From positions 3,844,001-3,908,000 of the forward strand of contig CP012388.1 in assembly GCA_001708385.1 (NCBI GenBank): a stretch of DNA of 64,000 bases. Direction: 5' to 3'. Position numbers and translations under genes: made by a program. This stretch comes from Flavobacterium psychrophilum (GTDB taxonomy: Bacteria; Bacteroidota; Bacteroidia; Flavobacteriales; Flavobacteriaceae). Below the pieces are notes generated by a model that saw only the letters and a program-made list of their open reading frames with translations, did no database searches and was not told the DNA's origin. Positions 53,849 to 62,726 of this stretch are shown piece after piece (position 1 is the first letter of the stretch; each line of letters starts with the position of its first letter).

Positions 53849-53869
53849 GGCGCTTTATGCGCCTTTTTT
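53849..53869 (+). terminator. Terminator of the mannose operon, inside the end of the convergent gene
   Basis: GGCGC-TTTAT-GCGCC-TTTTTT: compact hairpin plus T tract for the plus-strand operon. The same bases encode the last codons (KKGA, stop) of the convergent monooxygenase gene that ends at 53855. Confidence 0.85.
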
Positions 53870-55306
53870 CTTTAGGCAGCGTCCTCTTGGGGCATCGCCT
53901 TCATGAAGCACAATATCGGAGTGCAGAAACTGTGCCGCTGCTGCTGAATCTTTTACTTTAATGGCACTGCGTTCTAACATTTCTGATTCAAATTCATTTA
54001 GTACACTGTCTCTCAATCCTGCTGTCCTCCATTGGGAAGATCTGCATCCTTTTGCTATTCCGCGTGCTAATGTAAGTGCATCTAATAGTGCCTGATTGGC
54101 TCCCTGTCCTTTAAACGGACTCATAGGATGTGCTGCATCGCCTATTAGTGTCACCCGATTACTCTTCTTCAGAAATTCTGAATCGAGTAATTCACGATCA
54201 TATACCGGATAGCCCGAAATTTGGACTTCGGGAGTAGCTGCTAAAATCTGAGGAATAGGGTCGTGCCACTGTGTCCTGCGACACGCTTCTTCTTTTAGTG
54301 CTTTTGCTCCAAGTGCACTTAAGGCTTTGGCTTCTTCTTCCGGCATAGGAAAACTGAGCTGCCACATTACAGAGTCTGTTGTGAAAGGCATCATATAGAT
54401 ACGCTCATTCCCGTTGGCAGTCTGAAATACAGTTGCCGAATCCAGTAAATGACTGCTAGGGTCTTCCAGAGCATTTAGCGGACAAATACCTAATATTACG
54501 ATGCAGTCGAGGTAACGTAGTGGCGTAATATTGTCACCGATAACTAATTTGCGTACGGTACTGCGAATACCATCGGCACCAACCACAAGATCTGCCTTGT
54601 AGTTCTTCCTTTCTCCGTTTACGTGAAAAGTAAGATTGACGCCTTCATCTTCAGATTCTTTAAAATCAATTAACTGGTGTCCCCAATGTATTGCATCATG
54701 TCCGCCAAGTTGCTCAAGCAATGCTAAACGTAACGATTGCCTGGCAATATGTATGTTTGAACGTTTTTGAGATTCTTTCGTGTCGGGTTGCACCCATTTT
54801 CTGTTTCCCCATTCCCCTATAACTTTTCCTTCCGGAGTATGAACAACATGTTTTGTTGAAATCACGCCTTCTTTTAATGAAAAAATCCCGAACCCCTCCA
54901 TTGCTTTACTGGCTTGTTGCAAAGTTAGTCCGTAACCCTGAGAACGTGCATCAAAATGGCTGTCACGCTCGTATAAGGTAAAAGGAATTCCTCTATGTAA
55001 ACACGCTACAGCCAAAGCCACGCCGCCTATGCCACCGCCAATAATAGCAACGTGTGGGTAATTTTCTTCATTTGCTATTGGATTGTCGATAGAAGGAAGC
55101 AACCCCGATCCTGAACAGGTTAAGCAGGAATATAAATGCCCTTTCGGGCGAACGGGAGCCACACCTTCATTTGTTTTTTCGAAATTATCCAGCTCCATTT
55201 GATAGTGGAGCTTTGCTTTCTTGCTAAGTCCCCGGCTTTTTTTGCCGCGTCCCTTGCAGTCAATACAAACAGTCCAGTGTACCCCTTCATTTTCCATTCT
55301 ATTCAC
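53855..55306 (-). CDS. FAD-dependent monooxygenase with N-terminal four-cysteine module
   Basis: 483 residues. Residues 1-75 carry two CxxCxGxG-type pairs, Cys14/Cys17 (CIDCKGRG) and Cys61/Cys64 (CLTCSGSG), as in the DnaJ zinc-binding domain. The class A flavin monooxygenase then follows: VAIIGGGIGGVALAVA (86-101), YERD, VVGADGIRSTVRK and LIGDAAHPMSPFKGQGANQA (the GD and ribityl motif). The catalytic core is normal in length, so the module is an addition. It starts 35 bp after the SDR stop and is co-transcribed with it. Substrate unknown. Met4 could be the true start. Confidence 0.88.
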   Translation of the reverse strand: MNRMENEGVHWTVCIDCKGRGKKSRGLSKKAKLHYQMELDNFEKTNEGVAPVRPKGHLYSCLTCSGSGLLPSIDNPIANEENYPHVAIIGGGIGGVALAVACLHRGIPFTLYERDSHFDARSQGYGLTLQQASKAMEGFGIFSLKEGVISTKHVVHTPEGKVIGEWGNRKWVQPDTKESQKRSNIHIARQSLRLALLEQLGGHDAIHWGHQLIDFKESEDEGVNLTFHVNGERKNYKADLVVGADGIRSTVRKLVIGDNITPLRYLDCIVILGICPLNALEDPSSHLLDSATVFQTANGNERIYMMPFTTDSVMWQLSFPMPEEEAKALSALGAKALKEEACRRTQWHDPIPQILAATPEVQISGYPVYDRELLDSEFLKKSNRVTLIGDAAHPMSPFKGQGANQALLDALTLARGIAKGCRSSQWRTAGLRDSVLNEFESEMLERSAIKVKDSAAAAQFLHSDIVLHEGDAPRGRCLKKKGA

Positions 55307-55341
55307 GTCCTCTTTTATTTACTTTTTATAATCGCTAACGA

Positions 55342-56910
55342 TTACCATGCAATTGGCCTGTAATCTTTCAGGAATTTTCCACACCAGTGTTTTCCTGTAT
55401 TTATTCCATCAAACAGTGGATCCATAACCCTCGCAGCACCGTCAACAATATCTAATGGGGGTTGAAAATCTTCTTCCTCTTGTTTTCTTTTTGCTAATTC
55501 AGCAGGATCTTCATCCGTAACCCAGCCGGTATCTACAGCATTCATATAAATACCATCTTTAGCTAAAGTAGCGGCTGCTGTATGAGTTAGCATATTTAAT
55601 GCTGCCTTTGCCATATTAGTATGAGGGTGGCGGTCGTCTTTAAATCCGTAGTAAAATTTGCCTTCCATAGCAGAAACATTTATAATATGTTTTTGCCCAG
55701 TATTATCTTTCTTCATTACTTCTGCAAGACGATTACATAGTACGAAGGGAGCAACAGAATTTACCAATTGCACTTCTATCATTTCGGTAGTTTCAATCTG
55801 GCCTAATTTTAAACGCCAGCTGTTTGTCTTACGTAAATCAATCTGTTGAAGATCGGCATCCAGTTCTCCTTCCGGGAAAACTTCGTTTGTTACCAGCGTA
55901 TTATCAAATGAGTAGGGAATTTGCGATAGTTTAGCAGACGCCCTTAATCCGATACCCGGTTCGGGTCCGTGCCACGTTACCGGCATATTTTGATTAGACG
56001 AAGCACCAAGTGTCAGCGTTTTAAGCTCTTCCAGGCAATTGGTATGGTCTAATAGTAAATCCTGCACCTGTTTAGGTAAAGACGCAACAGGGCGTTCTTC
56101 ATTTTCCATTAAATGGGTATAAAATCCGGAAGGGCGTCTTACCGTTTGTGCAGCATTATTAATAAGGATGTCTAAGCGACCGTACTTTTGTTCTATAAAA
56201 TTGCAGAAGATCTCTACACTAGGAATGTGTCTTAAATCTAATCCATGGATTTTTAAACGGTGTCCCCATTCCATAAAATCATGCTCTTTAGCAAAACGAA
56301 TTGAAGAATCTACAGGAAAACGGGTCGTAGCTACAACTGTTGCGCCACCACGCAAAAGCATAAGGGTAATATGGTAGCCAATTTTTAAACGGGAACCTGT
56401 TACCACTGCAATCTGACCTTTTACATTTGCTGTCTGGAAACGTTTTGCGTAATTAAAATCGCCGCAGTCTGTACACATAGTATCATAAAAGTGATGCAGC
56501 TTGGTGAACTGTGTTTTGCATACATAACAATTTCTGGGCGTTTGTAACTCTAACTGCTCCTTAGTAGATAAATCGGTGAAATCTAGTAATTTGGGAGCTA
56601 TAAAAACAGGAGCTTCACGGGCTTCACGTATTCCGGTTACTTTACGGGCAGTCCTGTCTCTCTTTTCCATTTTTCGTTTTAGAGCCTGTTTTCCGTCTTT
56701 TTTTCTACGGACAAGTTCATCGCGATCGGGCCTTGAAAACTGACCTGCAGCTTTAATCAATGCTGTTCGCTGCTCTTTTGGAATGTCAAATATCTGGTCG
56801 GTATTAGTATTTAACTCCGTCAATAAAGCAATACATTTCTCTATTTCTTCAATGCTTATTGCATTTGGAGTTATAAATTCATCTTTCGTCATCATAAAAA
56901 TCGGGTTCAA
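55342..56910 (-). CDS. Atypical SDR with zinc-ribbon-like extension and large insertion
   Basis: 522 residues (about twice a normal SDR); Met6 or Met7 may be the real start. A charged helical N-terminus (about 20-95) is followed by a CxxC...CxxC ribbon (CYVCK 128-131; CTDCG 146-149), then an SDR fold: cofactor motif TGSRLKIG (171-178; Lys where Gly is usual), NNAA (251-254), an insertion of about 115 residues (about 257-370), and Ser413 (NVSAMEG) with Lys435. The catalytic Tyr of YxxxK is replaced by Thr431 (HTNMAKA). Activity may be altered or lost. Upstream gene of the four-cysteine monooxygenase. Confidence 0.85.
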   Translation of the reverse strand: MNPIFMMTKDEFITPNAISIEEIEKCIALLTELNTNTDQIFDIPKEQRTALIKAAGQFSRPDRDELVRRKKDGKQALKRKMEKRDRTARKVTGIREAREAPVFIAPKLLDFTDLSTKEQLELQTPRNCYVCKTQFTKLHHFYDTMCTDCGDFNYAKRFQTANVKGQIAVVTGSRLKIGYHITLMLLRGGATVVATTRFPVDSSIRFAKEHDFMEWGHRLKIHGLDLRHIPSVEIFCNFIEQKYGRLDILINNAAQTVRRPSGFYTHLMENEERPVASLPKQVQDLLLDHTNCLEELKTLTLGASSNQNMPVTWHGPEPGIGLRASAKLSQIPYSFDNTLVTNEVFPEGELDADLQQIDLRKTNSWRLKLGQIETTEMIEVQLVNSVAPFVLCNRLAEVMKKDNTGQKHIINVSAMEGKFYYGFKDDRHPHTNMAKAALNMLTHTAAATLAKDGIYMNAVDTGWVTDEDPAELAKRKQEEEDFQPPLDIVDGAARVMDPLFDGINTGKHWCGKFLKDYRPIAW

Positions 56911-56932
56911 TTATGGCTTACCGCCAGCGGTG

Positions 56933-56940
56933 CAAATATA
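56933..56940 (-). promoter_or_regulatory. -7 promoter box of the SDR-monooxygenase operon
   Basis: Minus strand reads TATATTTG, an exact TAnnTTTG match, 23 bp before the first ATG (56910). A start at Met6 or Met7 of the SDR would give a more usual leader length of about 30 nt. Confidence 0.6.
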
Positions 56941-57162
56941 GTTCTTATAATCTCTGGTACAATTCATTTTTATGTTCTGTTATGCCTGATTTTGAGACTA
57001 TGAGACTATAATACAAATCAGTAATTTTTCGGAAGTTTTTATCAATCAGGTTAGGCAACAGGATTTTAAGAAAATACTGAGCATGCGTTAATTTAAAGCT
57101 AATTCAATGCGTACATTATATATACTGTCCTTTTGTAAGTAACTTTAAGAAAAAGAACATTT

Positions 57163-57951
57163 ATGGAAAACACAGAAAAGAAATTCACGGGTAAAGTAGC
57201 AATTATAACGGGTGCAGATTCAGGAATTGGGCAAGCTTCAGCTGTTGCACTTAGTCGTGAAGGTGCTGATATTTTAATTAATTATCACACTGACGAAGAC
57301 GGCGCAAAAGAGACTTTAAAATTAGTTGAAGAAAATGGCAGTAAGGGAATCATCCTGAAAGCAGATGTTAGCGACTATAAACAGGTACAACAAATGTTTG
57401 AGGAATGTGAACGTCAGTTAGGGACTCCCTGGATTATTGTAAATAATGCAGCTGTAAACCAGTCGGGTGTCAAGCTGGATGAAATGGATATTGAAGTTTT
57501 TGACAAGACGATACGTACTAATTTATACGGAACTTTTTATGGCTGTAAGGAATTTATAAAAATAAGGAAAGCAAATGGCAATGGAGGGAAAATAATAAAT
57601 ATATCTTCTATTCATGAAGAGGTGCCAACTATTGGCGGAAGTGACTATTGTGCAAGTAAGGGAGCTATACGAAATCTAACCAGATGCCTAGCGCTCGAGT
57701 TGGGGCCTTTCAATATAAATGTAAACAATGTGGCTCCGGGCATGATACTTACACCAATGAACCAGGAGGCAATAGATAACCCCAAACAGTTAAAAGAAGC
57801 CCAAAGTAATATTCCATATCAAAGGGCAGGAAAACCGGAAGAAATTGCAAAGCTTGTGGTTTATCTGGCTTCGGAAGATGCTTCTTACGCGGCAGGTCAG
57901 ACTTTTACCCTTGATGGCGGTCTAAGTATAAATCTGGGGCAGGGGGCGTAA
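57163..57951 (+). CDS. SDR-family dehydrogenase, glucose 1-dehydrogenase-like
   Basis: 262 residues, classical SDR: TGADSGIG cofactor motif near residue 18, DVSDYKQ, NNAA, catalytic Ser in INISSIHEEVP, YCASK (YxxxK), NNVAPGMILTPMN and C-terminal AAGQTFTLDGGLSI. 'GTPWIIVNNAAVNQSG' and 'IHEEVPTIG' are typical of the glucose/sugar 1-dehydrogenase group. Probably oxidises a sugar or similar alcohol with NAD(P)+. Divergent from the SDR/monooxygenase operon. Confidence 0.93.
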   Translation: MENTEKKFTGKVAIITGADSGIGQASAVALSREGADILINYHTDEDGAKETLKLVEENGSKGIILKADVSDYKQVQQMFEECERQLGTPWIIVNNAAVNQSGVKLDEMDIEVFDKTIRTNLYGTFYGCKEFIKIRKANGNGGKIINISSIHEEVPTIGGSDYCASKGAIRNLTRCLALELGPFNINVNNVAPGMILTPMNQEAIDNPKQLKEAQSNIPYQRAGKPEEIAKLVVYLASEDASYAAGQTFTLDGGLSINLGQGA

Positions 57952-58053
57952 CTATATTAAATTTGAAAGGCTTAGAAAATTGCCTGTCACTACGGTTAAA
58001 AACCTTCATATCCCAGGTTTTGGGAATAAATTTAGATAACTAAAAAATAGTCT

Positions 58054-58626
58054 ATGGAAGCAATCTACAATAATGTATTTACCGAACTTAAAAAGTTTAT
58101 AGATAAATCCTCAGATGATGATTTAAAAGCAGAGCTATACAGGGAGAACCTTCGACGTAAGTTTGCCATTGCACCACCTTACCTGGATACAGATTGTTTA
58201 GCTGTAGAAATTAAATCTAAGACTCTTACACATAATAACGCTCCGGAAGGTTATAATTATGTTGTTGGCGATGTCGCTAACTATGCCTACTATAGTATTC
58301 CTGTAAGAGGAAAGGTTGAATTATTAGAACATAAAATTAAGGATATCCTTGAGGCAAGCAACAAATTTGCTATAGTAAATAGCTATCTATTTGTGGAGGA
58401 ATACTATTTTGAGAAAATTGAAAATAATGAAAAAGCGATTCAGGCCGTAAAAGCAGAACTACTGAAAGATCTAAATTTCATACATACCTTTATAGAACAG
58501 ATCCATAAAGAATTAAAAGTATTCGGTAATAGATTAATCACTGAAATTGATATTGAAATTTCAGCAGAAATTGAGCGAAGAAACCGGAAAAATCACACGT
58601 TAAAAAAACTAAACCCCTATCAATAA
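58054..58626 (+). CDS. Protein of unknown function
   Basis: 190 residues, cytosolic, no family recognised. Mixed alpha/beta N-terminal part (ENLRRKFAIAPPYLDTDCLA; GYNYVVGDVANYAYYSIPVR), then long charged helices to the C-terminus (EYYFEKIENNEKAIQAVKAE; EISAEIERRNRKNHTLKKLN), probably a coiled coil. It lies 102 bp after the SDR on the same strand and ends before a long hairpin. Good coding composition and a sensible A-rich leader make it a real gene. Confidence 0.65.
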   Translation: MEAIYNNVFTELKKFIDKSSDDDLKAELYRENLRRKFAIAPPYLDTDCLAVEIKSKTLTHNNAPEGYNYVVGDVANYAYYSIPVRGKVELLEHKIKDILEASNKFAIVNSYLFVEEYYFEKIENNEKAIQAVKAELLKDLNFIHTFIEQIHKELKVFGNRLITEIDIEISAEIERRNRKNHTLKKLNPYQ

Positions 58627-58634
58627 TAAAACCA

Positions 58635-58718
58635 CCTTGCAACAAATTGCAGAATGCAGAATGCAGGATGAATTGATTATGCTTTATTCATAATCCGCAT
58701 TCTGCAATTTGTTTAAGG
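58635..58718. terminator. Large nested hairpin between convergent genes
   Basis: AACAAATTGCAGAATGC (58641-58657) pairs perfectly over 17 bp with GCATTCTGCAATTTGTT (58697-58713), extended outwards by CCTT/AAGG. Inside is a second perfect hairpin GATTATG-CTTTATT-CATAATC. It lies between the plus gene ending at 58626 and the minus gene ending at 58727, so a bidirectional terminator is the simplest reading. Confidence 0.65.
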
Positions 58719-58726
58719 TTTTGGGA

Positions 58727-59455
58727 TTACTCATCAGTTTTTTTAACCTGTTTTTCAACCGAGAAGTGGAGTAGGAGGGCATCATCTTCAATATGCCTTA
58801 CATCTTTAAGGCCTAAAAGCGTAGAGCTTATCTTTTTGCTTTTAGTCTCTCTATCAAAAAAGGTTGATGCATCTTTACTGCCATCTGCCAAGGGCAATAG
58901 AATTTGGTAAATCTCATCTATAAGTCCAAGGTCAAGGAAACTTCCATTTAGCGTGCCACCACCCTCCAGCATAAGTTTATCTATAGAAAAAAGGGAATAT
59001 AGTTTTTCTACCACCACCTCAAGGTCAACTACAGATTTTCCTGCAAAAATATAAGATAAGCCTATATCCTGCAGATGTGCCAGGTAAGCATCCTGTACTT
59101 CTTCTGTTAATACGGTAATTACATGCTCTCCCTGCATCATTGGCGATTCCCAGCCCAGTTTTGCGTGTCCGTCTATAGCAATCGCATAAGAGGAAGCATC
59201 CTTAACTGCAATAAAATCGTTGCGGTCTATTTCAAAATCACCTTCCTTGTAAATTGGCTTAAGGTAATGGGTGAAATCTTTTTCCATGGTAGTTCTCCCT
59301 ACTATCCATGTCGGTATGCCAATCTCATCATGGATCTCTTCATATTTCGCGGCGAGTTTTTTTACCTGCGGATGGTCACCCCAGGTTTCTGAAAGAATTT
59401 TTCCATCAATAGATGTCATCATAAGGCACGTAATATGAGGTCGACTCTGTTTCAT
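58727..59455 (-). CDS. RibD C-terminal-like (DHFR-fold) reductase
   Basis: 242 residues, RibD_C/DHFR superfamily: HITCLMMTSIDGKILSETWG at the N-terminus, 'IVGRTTMEKDF', and LMLEGGGTLNGSFLDLGLID (the family's 'l.veGG..l...ll..gLvDE' NADPH-binding signature), then DEIYQILLPLADG. It resembles 5-amino-6-(5-phosphoribosylamino)uracil reductase, but without a deaminase domain or riboflavin genes nearby, so it is probably a stand-alone NADPH reductase of unknown substrate. Confidence 0.88.
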   Translation of the reverse strand: MKQSRPHITCLMMTSIDGKILSETWGDHPQVKKLAAKYEEIHDEIGIPTWIVGRTTMEKDFTHYLKPIYKEGDFEIDRNDFIAVKDASSYAIAIDGHAKLGWESPMMQGEHVITVLTEEVQDAYLAHLQDIGLSYIFAGKSVVDLEVVVEKLYSLFSIDKLMLEGGGTLNGSFLDLGLIDEIYQILLPLADGSKDASTFFDRETKSKKISSTLLGLKDVRHIEDDALLLHFSVEKQVKKTDE

Positions 59456-59710
59456 ATAGTATGATTAATTAAATTTTATTGTACATAATCTGAAAGTTAA
59501 CAAAAATTGATAACACAATGAGGACTTTATAAACCTGTTAACTTTCGGTTATAAAAGTTATTATGAATTTGTCACTTTAAAGGAGATGTAACGGAAAAAC
59601 ATAGTCCCTAGAACGGATAAAAGAATAGTTAAAGCCTGCTATTTCTTATGTAGAATAGCTAAATTAGTAGTTACAAAAATTACAGCACTACGCCTGGAAA
59701 AATATAATGA

Positions 59711-61126
59711 ATGCTAAGTCTTAAAAGGGAAAAGAAACAAAAGAAAAAAGAACAGGAACATATCGCCAAAAACCTATTGCCTTGGGTTACGGCAGTTGCT
59801 ATGTTTATCCAGTCGTTAGATGCAACAATTCTTAACACCTCGTTGCCTGTTATTGCACGCGATATGAATTATTCGCCTACAGAGATGCATTCTGTTATTG
59901 TTACCTATGCGCTTACACTGGCTTTGTTTATACCATTATCAGGCTGGCTTGCCGATAAATTTGGTACAAGAAGCATGTTTATGCTTGCCGTTGGCCTTTT
60001 TGTTGCGGGGTCATTATGCTGTGCGCTCTCGGTTGACCTTCTTACTTTTAACCTGTCAAGGGTGCTGCAAGCGATAGGAGCCTCTATGATGGTGCCAATA
60101 GCAAGGCTTGCCATATTATACCAATATCCTAAAAATGAACTATTAAAGACCATGAACTTTATAACAGTTTTTGGCCTTTTGGGAATGGTGGTAGGACCCA
60201 GTTTAGGCGGATTCCTTTCGGATAATTTTTCATGGCACTGGATCTTCCTTGTAAATGTTCCGATAGGCCTTATCGGGATAGCAATGGCAAAGAGGATTAT
60301 GCCCAATTTTAAGAAGGCAGTGGGAAGATTTGATTTTCGTGGGTTAATGTATTTTAGCCTTTCACTGATAGCAATAACAATGGTGCTGGAACTTATAAGT
60401 ACCGGCCTTACGCACTGGATGCTCATCTTAGCATGCCTGCTGGTATTTAACCTGTTGGCTGTTTTCTACTATATACACTACAAAAAAACAGAAAAGCCTA
60501 TTATCGATTTAAGGTTGCTTAATATTAAAACGCTGCGTGTAGGGCTTTCCGGGAGTCTGATTACGCGGCTTGGTATCGGCGGGTTACCATTGCTATTACC
60601 TCTTATGTTGCAGACAGGGTTTGGCTATTCGGCATCAACAGCAGGACTGTTATTACTTCCTTCAGCGCTTTCTAATGTGGCAATAAAGCCATTTATGGTA
60701 CGTATTATTAAAGCGCTGGGATATCGAACGGTACTAATTAGCAACACTATTTTACTTGGAATTGTTCTAATCATTTTGGGTTTTGTAGAAAAGGAAACGC
60801 CAATTGGATATTATATTCTGCTAATGATATTTTACGGATTCTTTACTTCTATACAGATGTCGGCAATGAATACAATTACTTTGGTTGACCTGGATGATAA
60901 TACAAAGAGCGGAGGTAATACTATGCTGGTTATTATGCAACAGCTTTCGGTGAGTTTTGGCGTATCAGTAGCCAGTGTTATATTGTCGTTCTTTCAATCC
61001 GACGCTTTCGATATGAACAGTACGCAACCTTTCCACTATACTTTTATTGTGCTGGCTATATTTACCATTCTTTCCAGCCTTACGTTTACGAGGCTAAGTA
61101 AAACGGATGGCAGCGGTTACGTTTAG
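59711..61126 (+). CDS. DHA2-family MFS drug efflux pump (MdtD/EmrB-like)
   Basis: 471 residues, about 14 TM helices. DHA2 hallmarks: FIQSLDATILNTSLPVIARD in helix 1, motif A GWLADKFGTR, RVLQAIGASMMVPIARLAIL, motif C GLLGMVVGPSLGGFLSDNFS followed by WHWIFLVNVPIGLIG, and a late helix GYSASTAGLLLLPSALSNV. It would export toxic compounds driven by the proton gradient. No fused or adjacent adaptor is present. A decayed TetR gene lies immediately downstream on the opposite strand, so the pump may have lost its repressor. Confidence 0.93.
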   Translation: MLSLKREKKQKKKEQEHIAKNLLPWVTAVAMFIQSLDATILNTSLPVIARDMNYSPTEMHSVIVTYALTLALFIPLSGWLADKFGTRSMFMLAVGLFVAGSLCCALSVDLLTFNLSRVLQAIGASMMVPIARLAILYQYPKNELLKTMNFITVFGLLGMVVGPSLGGFLSDNFSWHWIFLVNVPIGLIGIAMAKRIMPNFKKAVGRFDFRGLMYFSLSLIAITMVLELISTGLTHWMLILACLLVFNLLAVFYYIHYKKTEKPIIDLRLLNIKTLRVGLSGSLITRLGIGGLPLLLPLMLQTGFGYSASTAGLLLLPSALSNVAIKPFMVRIIKALGYRTVLISNTILLGIVLIILGFVEKETPIGYYILLMIFYGFFTSIQMSAMNTITLVDLDDNTKSGGNTMLVIMQQLSVSFGVSVASVILSFFQSDAFDMNSTQPFHYTFIVLAIFTILSSLTFTRLSKTDGSGYV

Positions 61127-61132
61127 ATGTCT

Positions 61133-61388
61133 ATTTTTGTTGTTGCTTATACAGCATTTCTATTACGTTATTGAGTGCGTTCTTTATTTGAGTTTGTCCT
61201 TCAGGCACTGCGGCATCAATACCGCAAAATGTACTGTTGCTTTTAGTAATATACATGTTGAGGTAGTAAATTCCGGAAATTAAAATTGCCATCGTTGCCT
61301 GAAATCTTCACTATTAAAACCAAAGTAGGTCGGTAATTGTCTGAAACTCCTTGTTCGAATTAGAGTAGTCAAATTGCTCGATGAGCAT
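61133..61388 (-). pseudogene. Decayed C-terminal part of a TetR-family regulator
   Basis: On the minus strand from ATG 61388 the frame reads MLIEQFDYSNSNKEFQTITD then LLWF and a stop. After a frameshift it continues near 61310 as NSEDFRQR and MAILISGIYYLNMYITKSNS, TFCGIDAAVPEGQTQIKNAL, ending at the stop 61133-61135. Together this matches the C-terminal ligand domain of TetR regulators ('LLWFn.edFr.R.aiL.sG..yL'). The HTH is gone. It ends 7 bp from the MFS pump stop, a typical repressor/pump arrangement. Confidence 0.6.
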
Positions 61389-61414
61389 CTGTTTCTAGAA
61401 TTGCTGACTTTTTT

Positions 61415-61422
61415 TATATTTG
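61415..61422 (+). promoter_or_regulatory. -7 promoter box upstream of the aspartyl protease
   Basis: TATATTTG, an exact TAnnTTTG match, 85 bp before the ATG at 61507; the leader would be about 78 nt. Confidence 0.45.
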
Positions 61423-61506
61423 CGGCATCATACCAAAACGGACAAATTAACGAAGTGTAAAACCTAATCGGGCTTTTTTTAATAAATTTTATAGCAGTCC
61501 ATCAAA

Positions 61507-62658
61507 ATGAGATACATTTATTTAATTACGCTGTTGGCTTTTTCAATAAGCTGTTTTTCTCAAAAGAAACTGCCTGTAATTAGGGCAACCTCTAAAGCTG
61601 CAGTTGTATACGAAGAAGGCCAGAAGGCAATACGCTGGAATCTTAGCCCCGAAACAAAAGTTGATGCCTATACTACAAACAAATTAACCAAGCCAACATC
61701 TGTAAAGCTTAAGACCGATATTGATTCGATCAGCCTTACTTTAAAAGAAGGGCAGTACAAGGATTTTATAGTTTTGCTTAATGGTAAAGATTCGTGCTAT
61801 ACACGTTTTCAAAGCCCCGAAGTTAAAGATTACCGTAAGGTTTCTCCTGAAATTCACGATACAATTGCACTTGTATTAAATAAATACAATACCAATTATA
61901 TTAAAGTTGTAATCAATAAAAAGGATACTTTACATCTTAATTTTGATACGGGTGCCACAGAAGTTACTTTGATTGAGGAATCTTTACAGCATAAGGTAAA
62001 AGGTGATATTAAATTGTACAATACGTTTCACGATATTGAAATAGGGGGGAGGACCTACAAATCAAAAATATATGATATTAAAATGGCAGGTCACGAGACT
62101 GATGGCCTTTTAGGATGGGATATATTTGATGGTTTAATTGTAGAACTTGATTACTATAAAAACATCATGGTGGTTCATTCTAAATTACCTAAGGCTGTAA
62201 GACGTAACAAAGCTGCCGTAAAACTGGATATTAAATATTTTAACTCCAGGTTTTTTACGCAAAACCAAATTGCGCAAAGCGGAACTACTGTTAAAGACTG
62301 GTTTCTTTTTGACACAGGTTACCAAAAGACGGTTATGCTTGATAACGACCTGTTGAAACAAGAAAATTTCCCCACAGATAAAATGGAGTTTATCGATAAG
62401 GTAATAATGCATGGCGTCATAGGTAATGAGGTTCCGGTAATAACCTCAAAGCTAGAAAGCCTTACCATCGGTAAATATGAATTGAAAAACGTTCCTGCGC
62501 AGGTTATGACAACAAGCAAAACACAGTTTGGGGCTAATGTCCATATTTTAGGCAGCGAGGTATTAAAAAGATTCAATACTTATCTGGATTTTCAGGATAA
62601 CACTGTTTATCTTATACCGAACCATCATTACAACGAACCGTTAATGAATAAGTCGTAA
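61507..62658 (+). CDS. Exported retropepsin-like aspartyl protease with two DTG lobes
   Basis: 383 residues. Signal peptide about 1-19 (LLAFSISCFSQ). After an N-terminal beta-rich region (about 20-115) come two clan AA lobes: lobe 1 with HLNFDTGATEVTLIE (DTG 147-149) and GLLGWDIFDGLIVELDY; lobe 2 with WFLFDTGYQKTVMLDN (DTG 269-271) and HILGSEVLKRFNTYLDF. Each has the DTG plus later hydrophobic-Gly flap-closing motif, so a single chain could form a pepsin-like active site without dimerising. Periplasmic or surface location expected. Substrate unknown. Confidence 0.85.
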   Translation: MRYIYLITLLAFSISCFSQKKLPVIRATSKAAVVYEEGQKAIRWNLSPETKVDAYTTNKLTKPTSVKLKTDIDSISLTLKEGQYKDFIVLLNGKDSCYTRFQSPEVKDYRKVSPEIHDTIALVLNKYNTNYIKVVINKKDTLHLNFDTGATEVTLIEESLQHKVKGDIKLYNTFHDIEIGGRTYKSKIYDIKMAGHETDGLLGWDIFDGLIVELDYYKNIMVVHSKLPKAVRRNKAAVKLDIKYFNSRFFTQNQIAQSGTTVKDWFLFDTGYQKTVMLDNDLLKQENFPTDKMEFIDKVIMHGVIGNEVPVITSKLESLTIGKYELKNVPAQVMTTSKTQFGANVHILGSEVLKRFNTYLDFQDNTVYLIPNHHYNEPLMNKS

Positions 62659-62726
62659 TCAAAAAATAAGCTTAAAGAAAGCTTGATAAAATTAAGATGA
62701 AGACATGCGTTTTATCTGTAGGTGCT

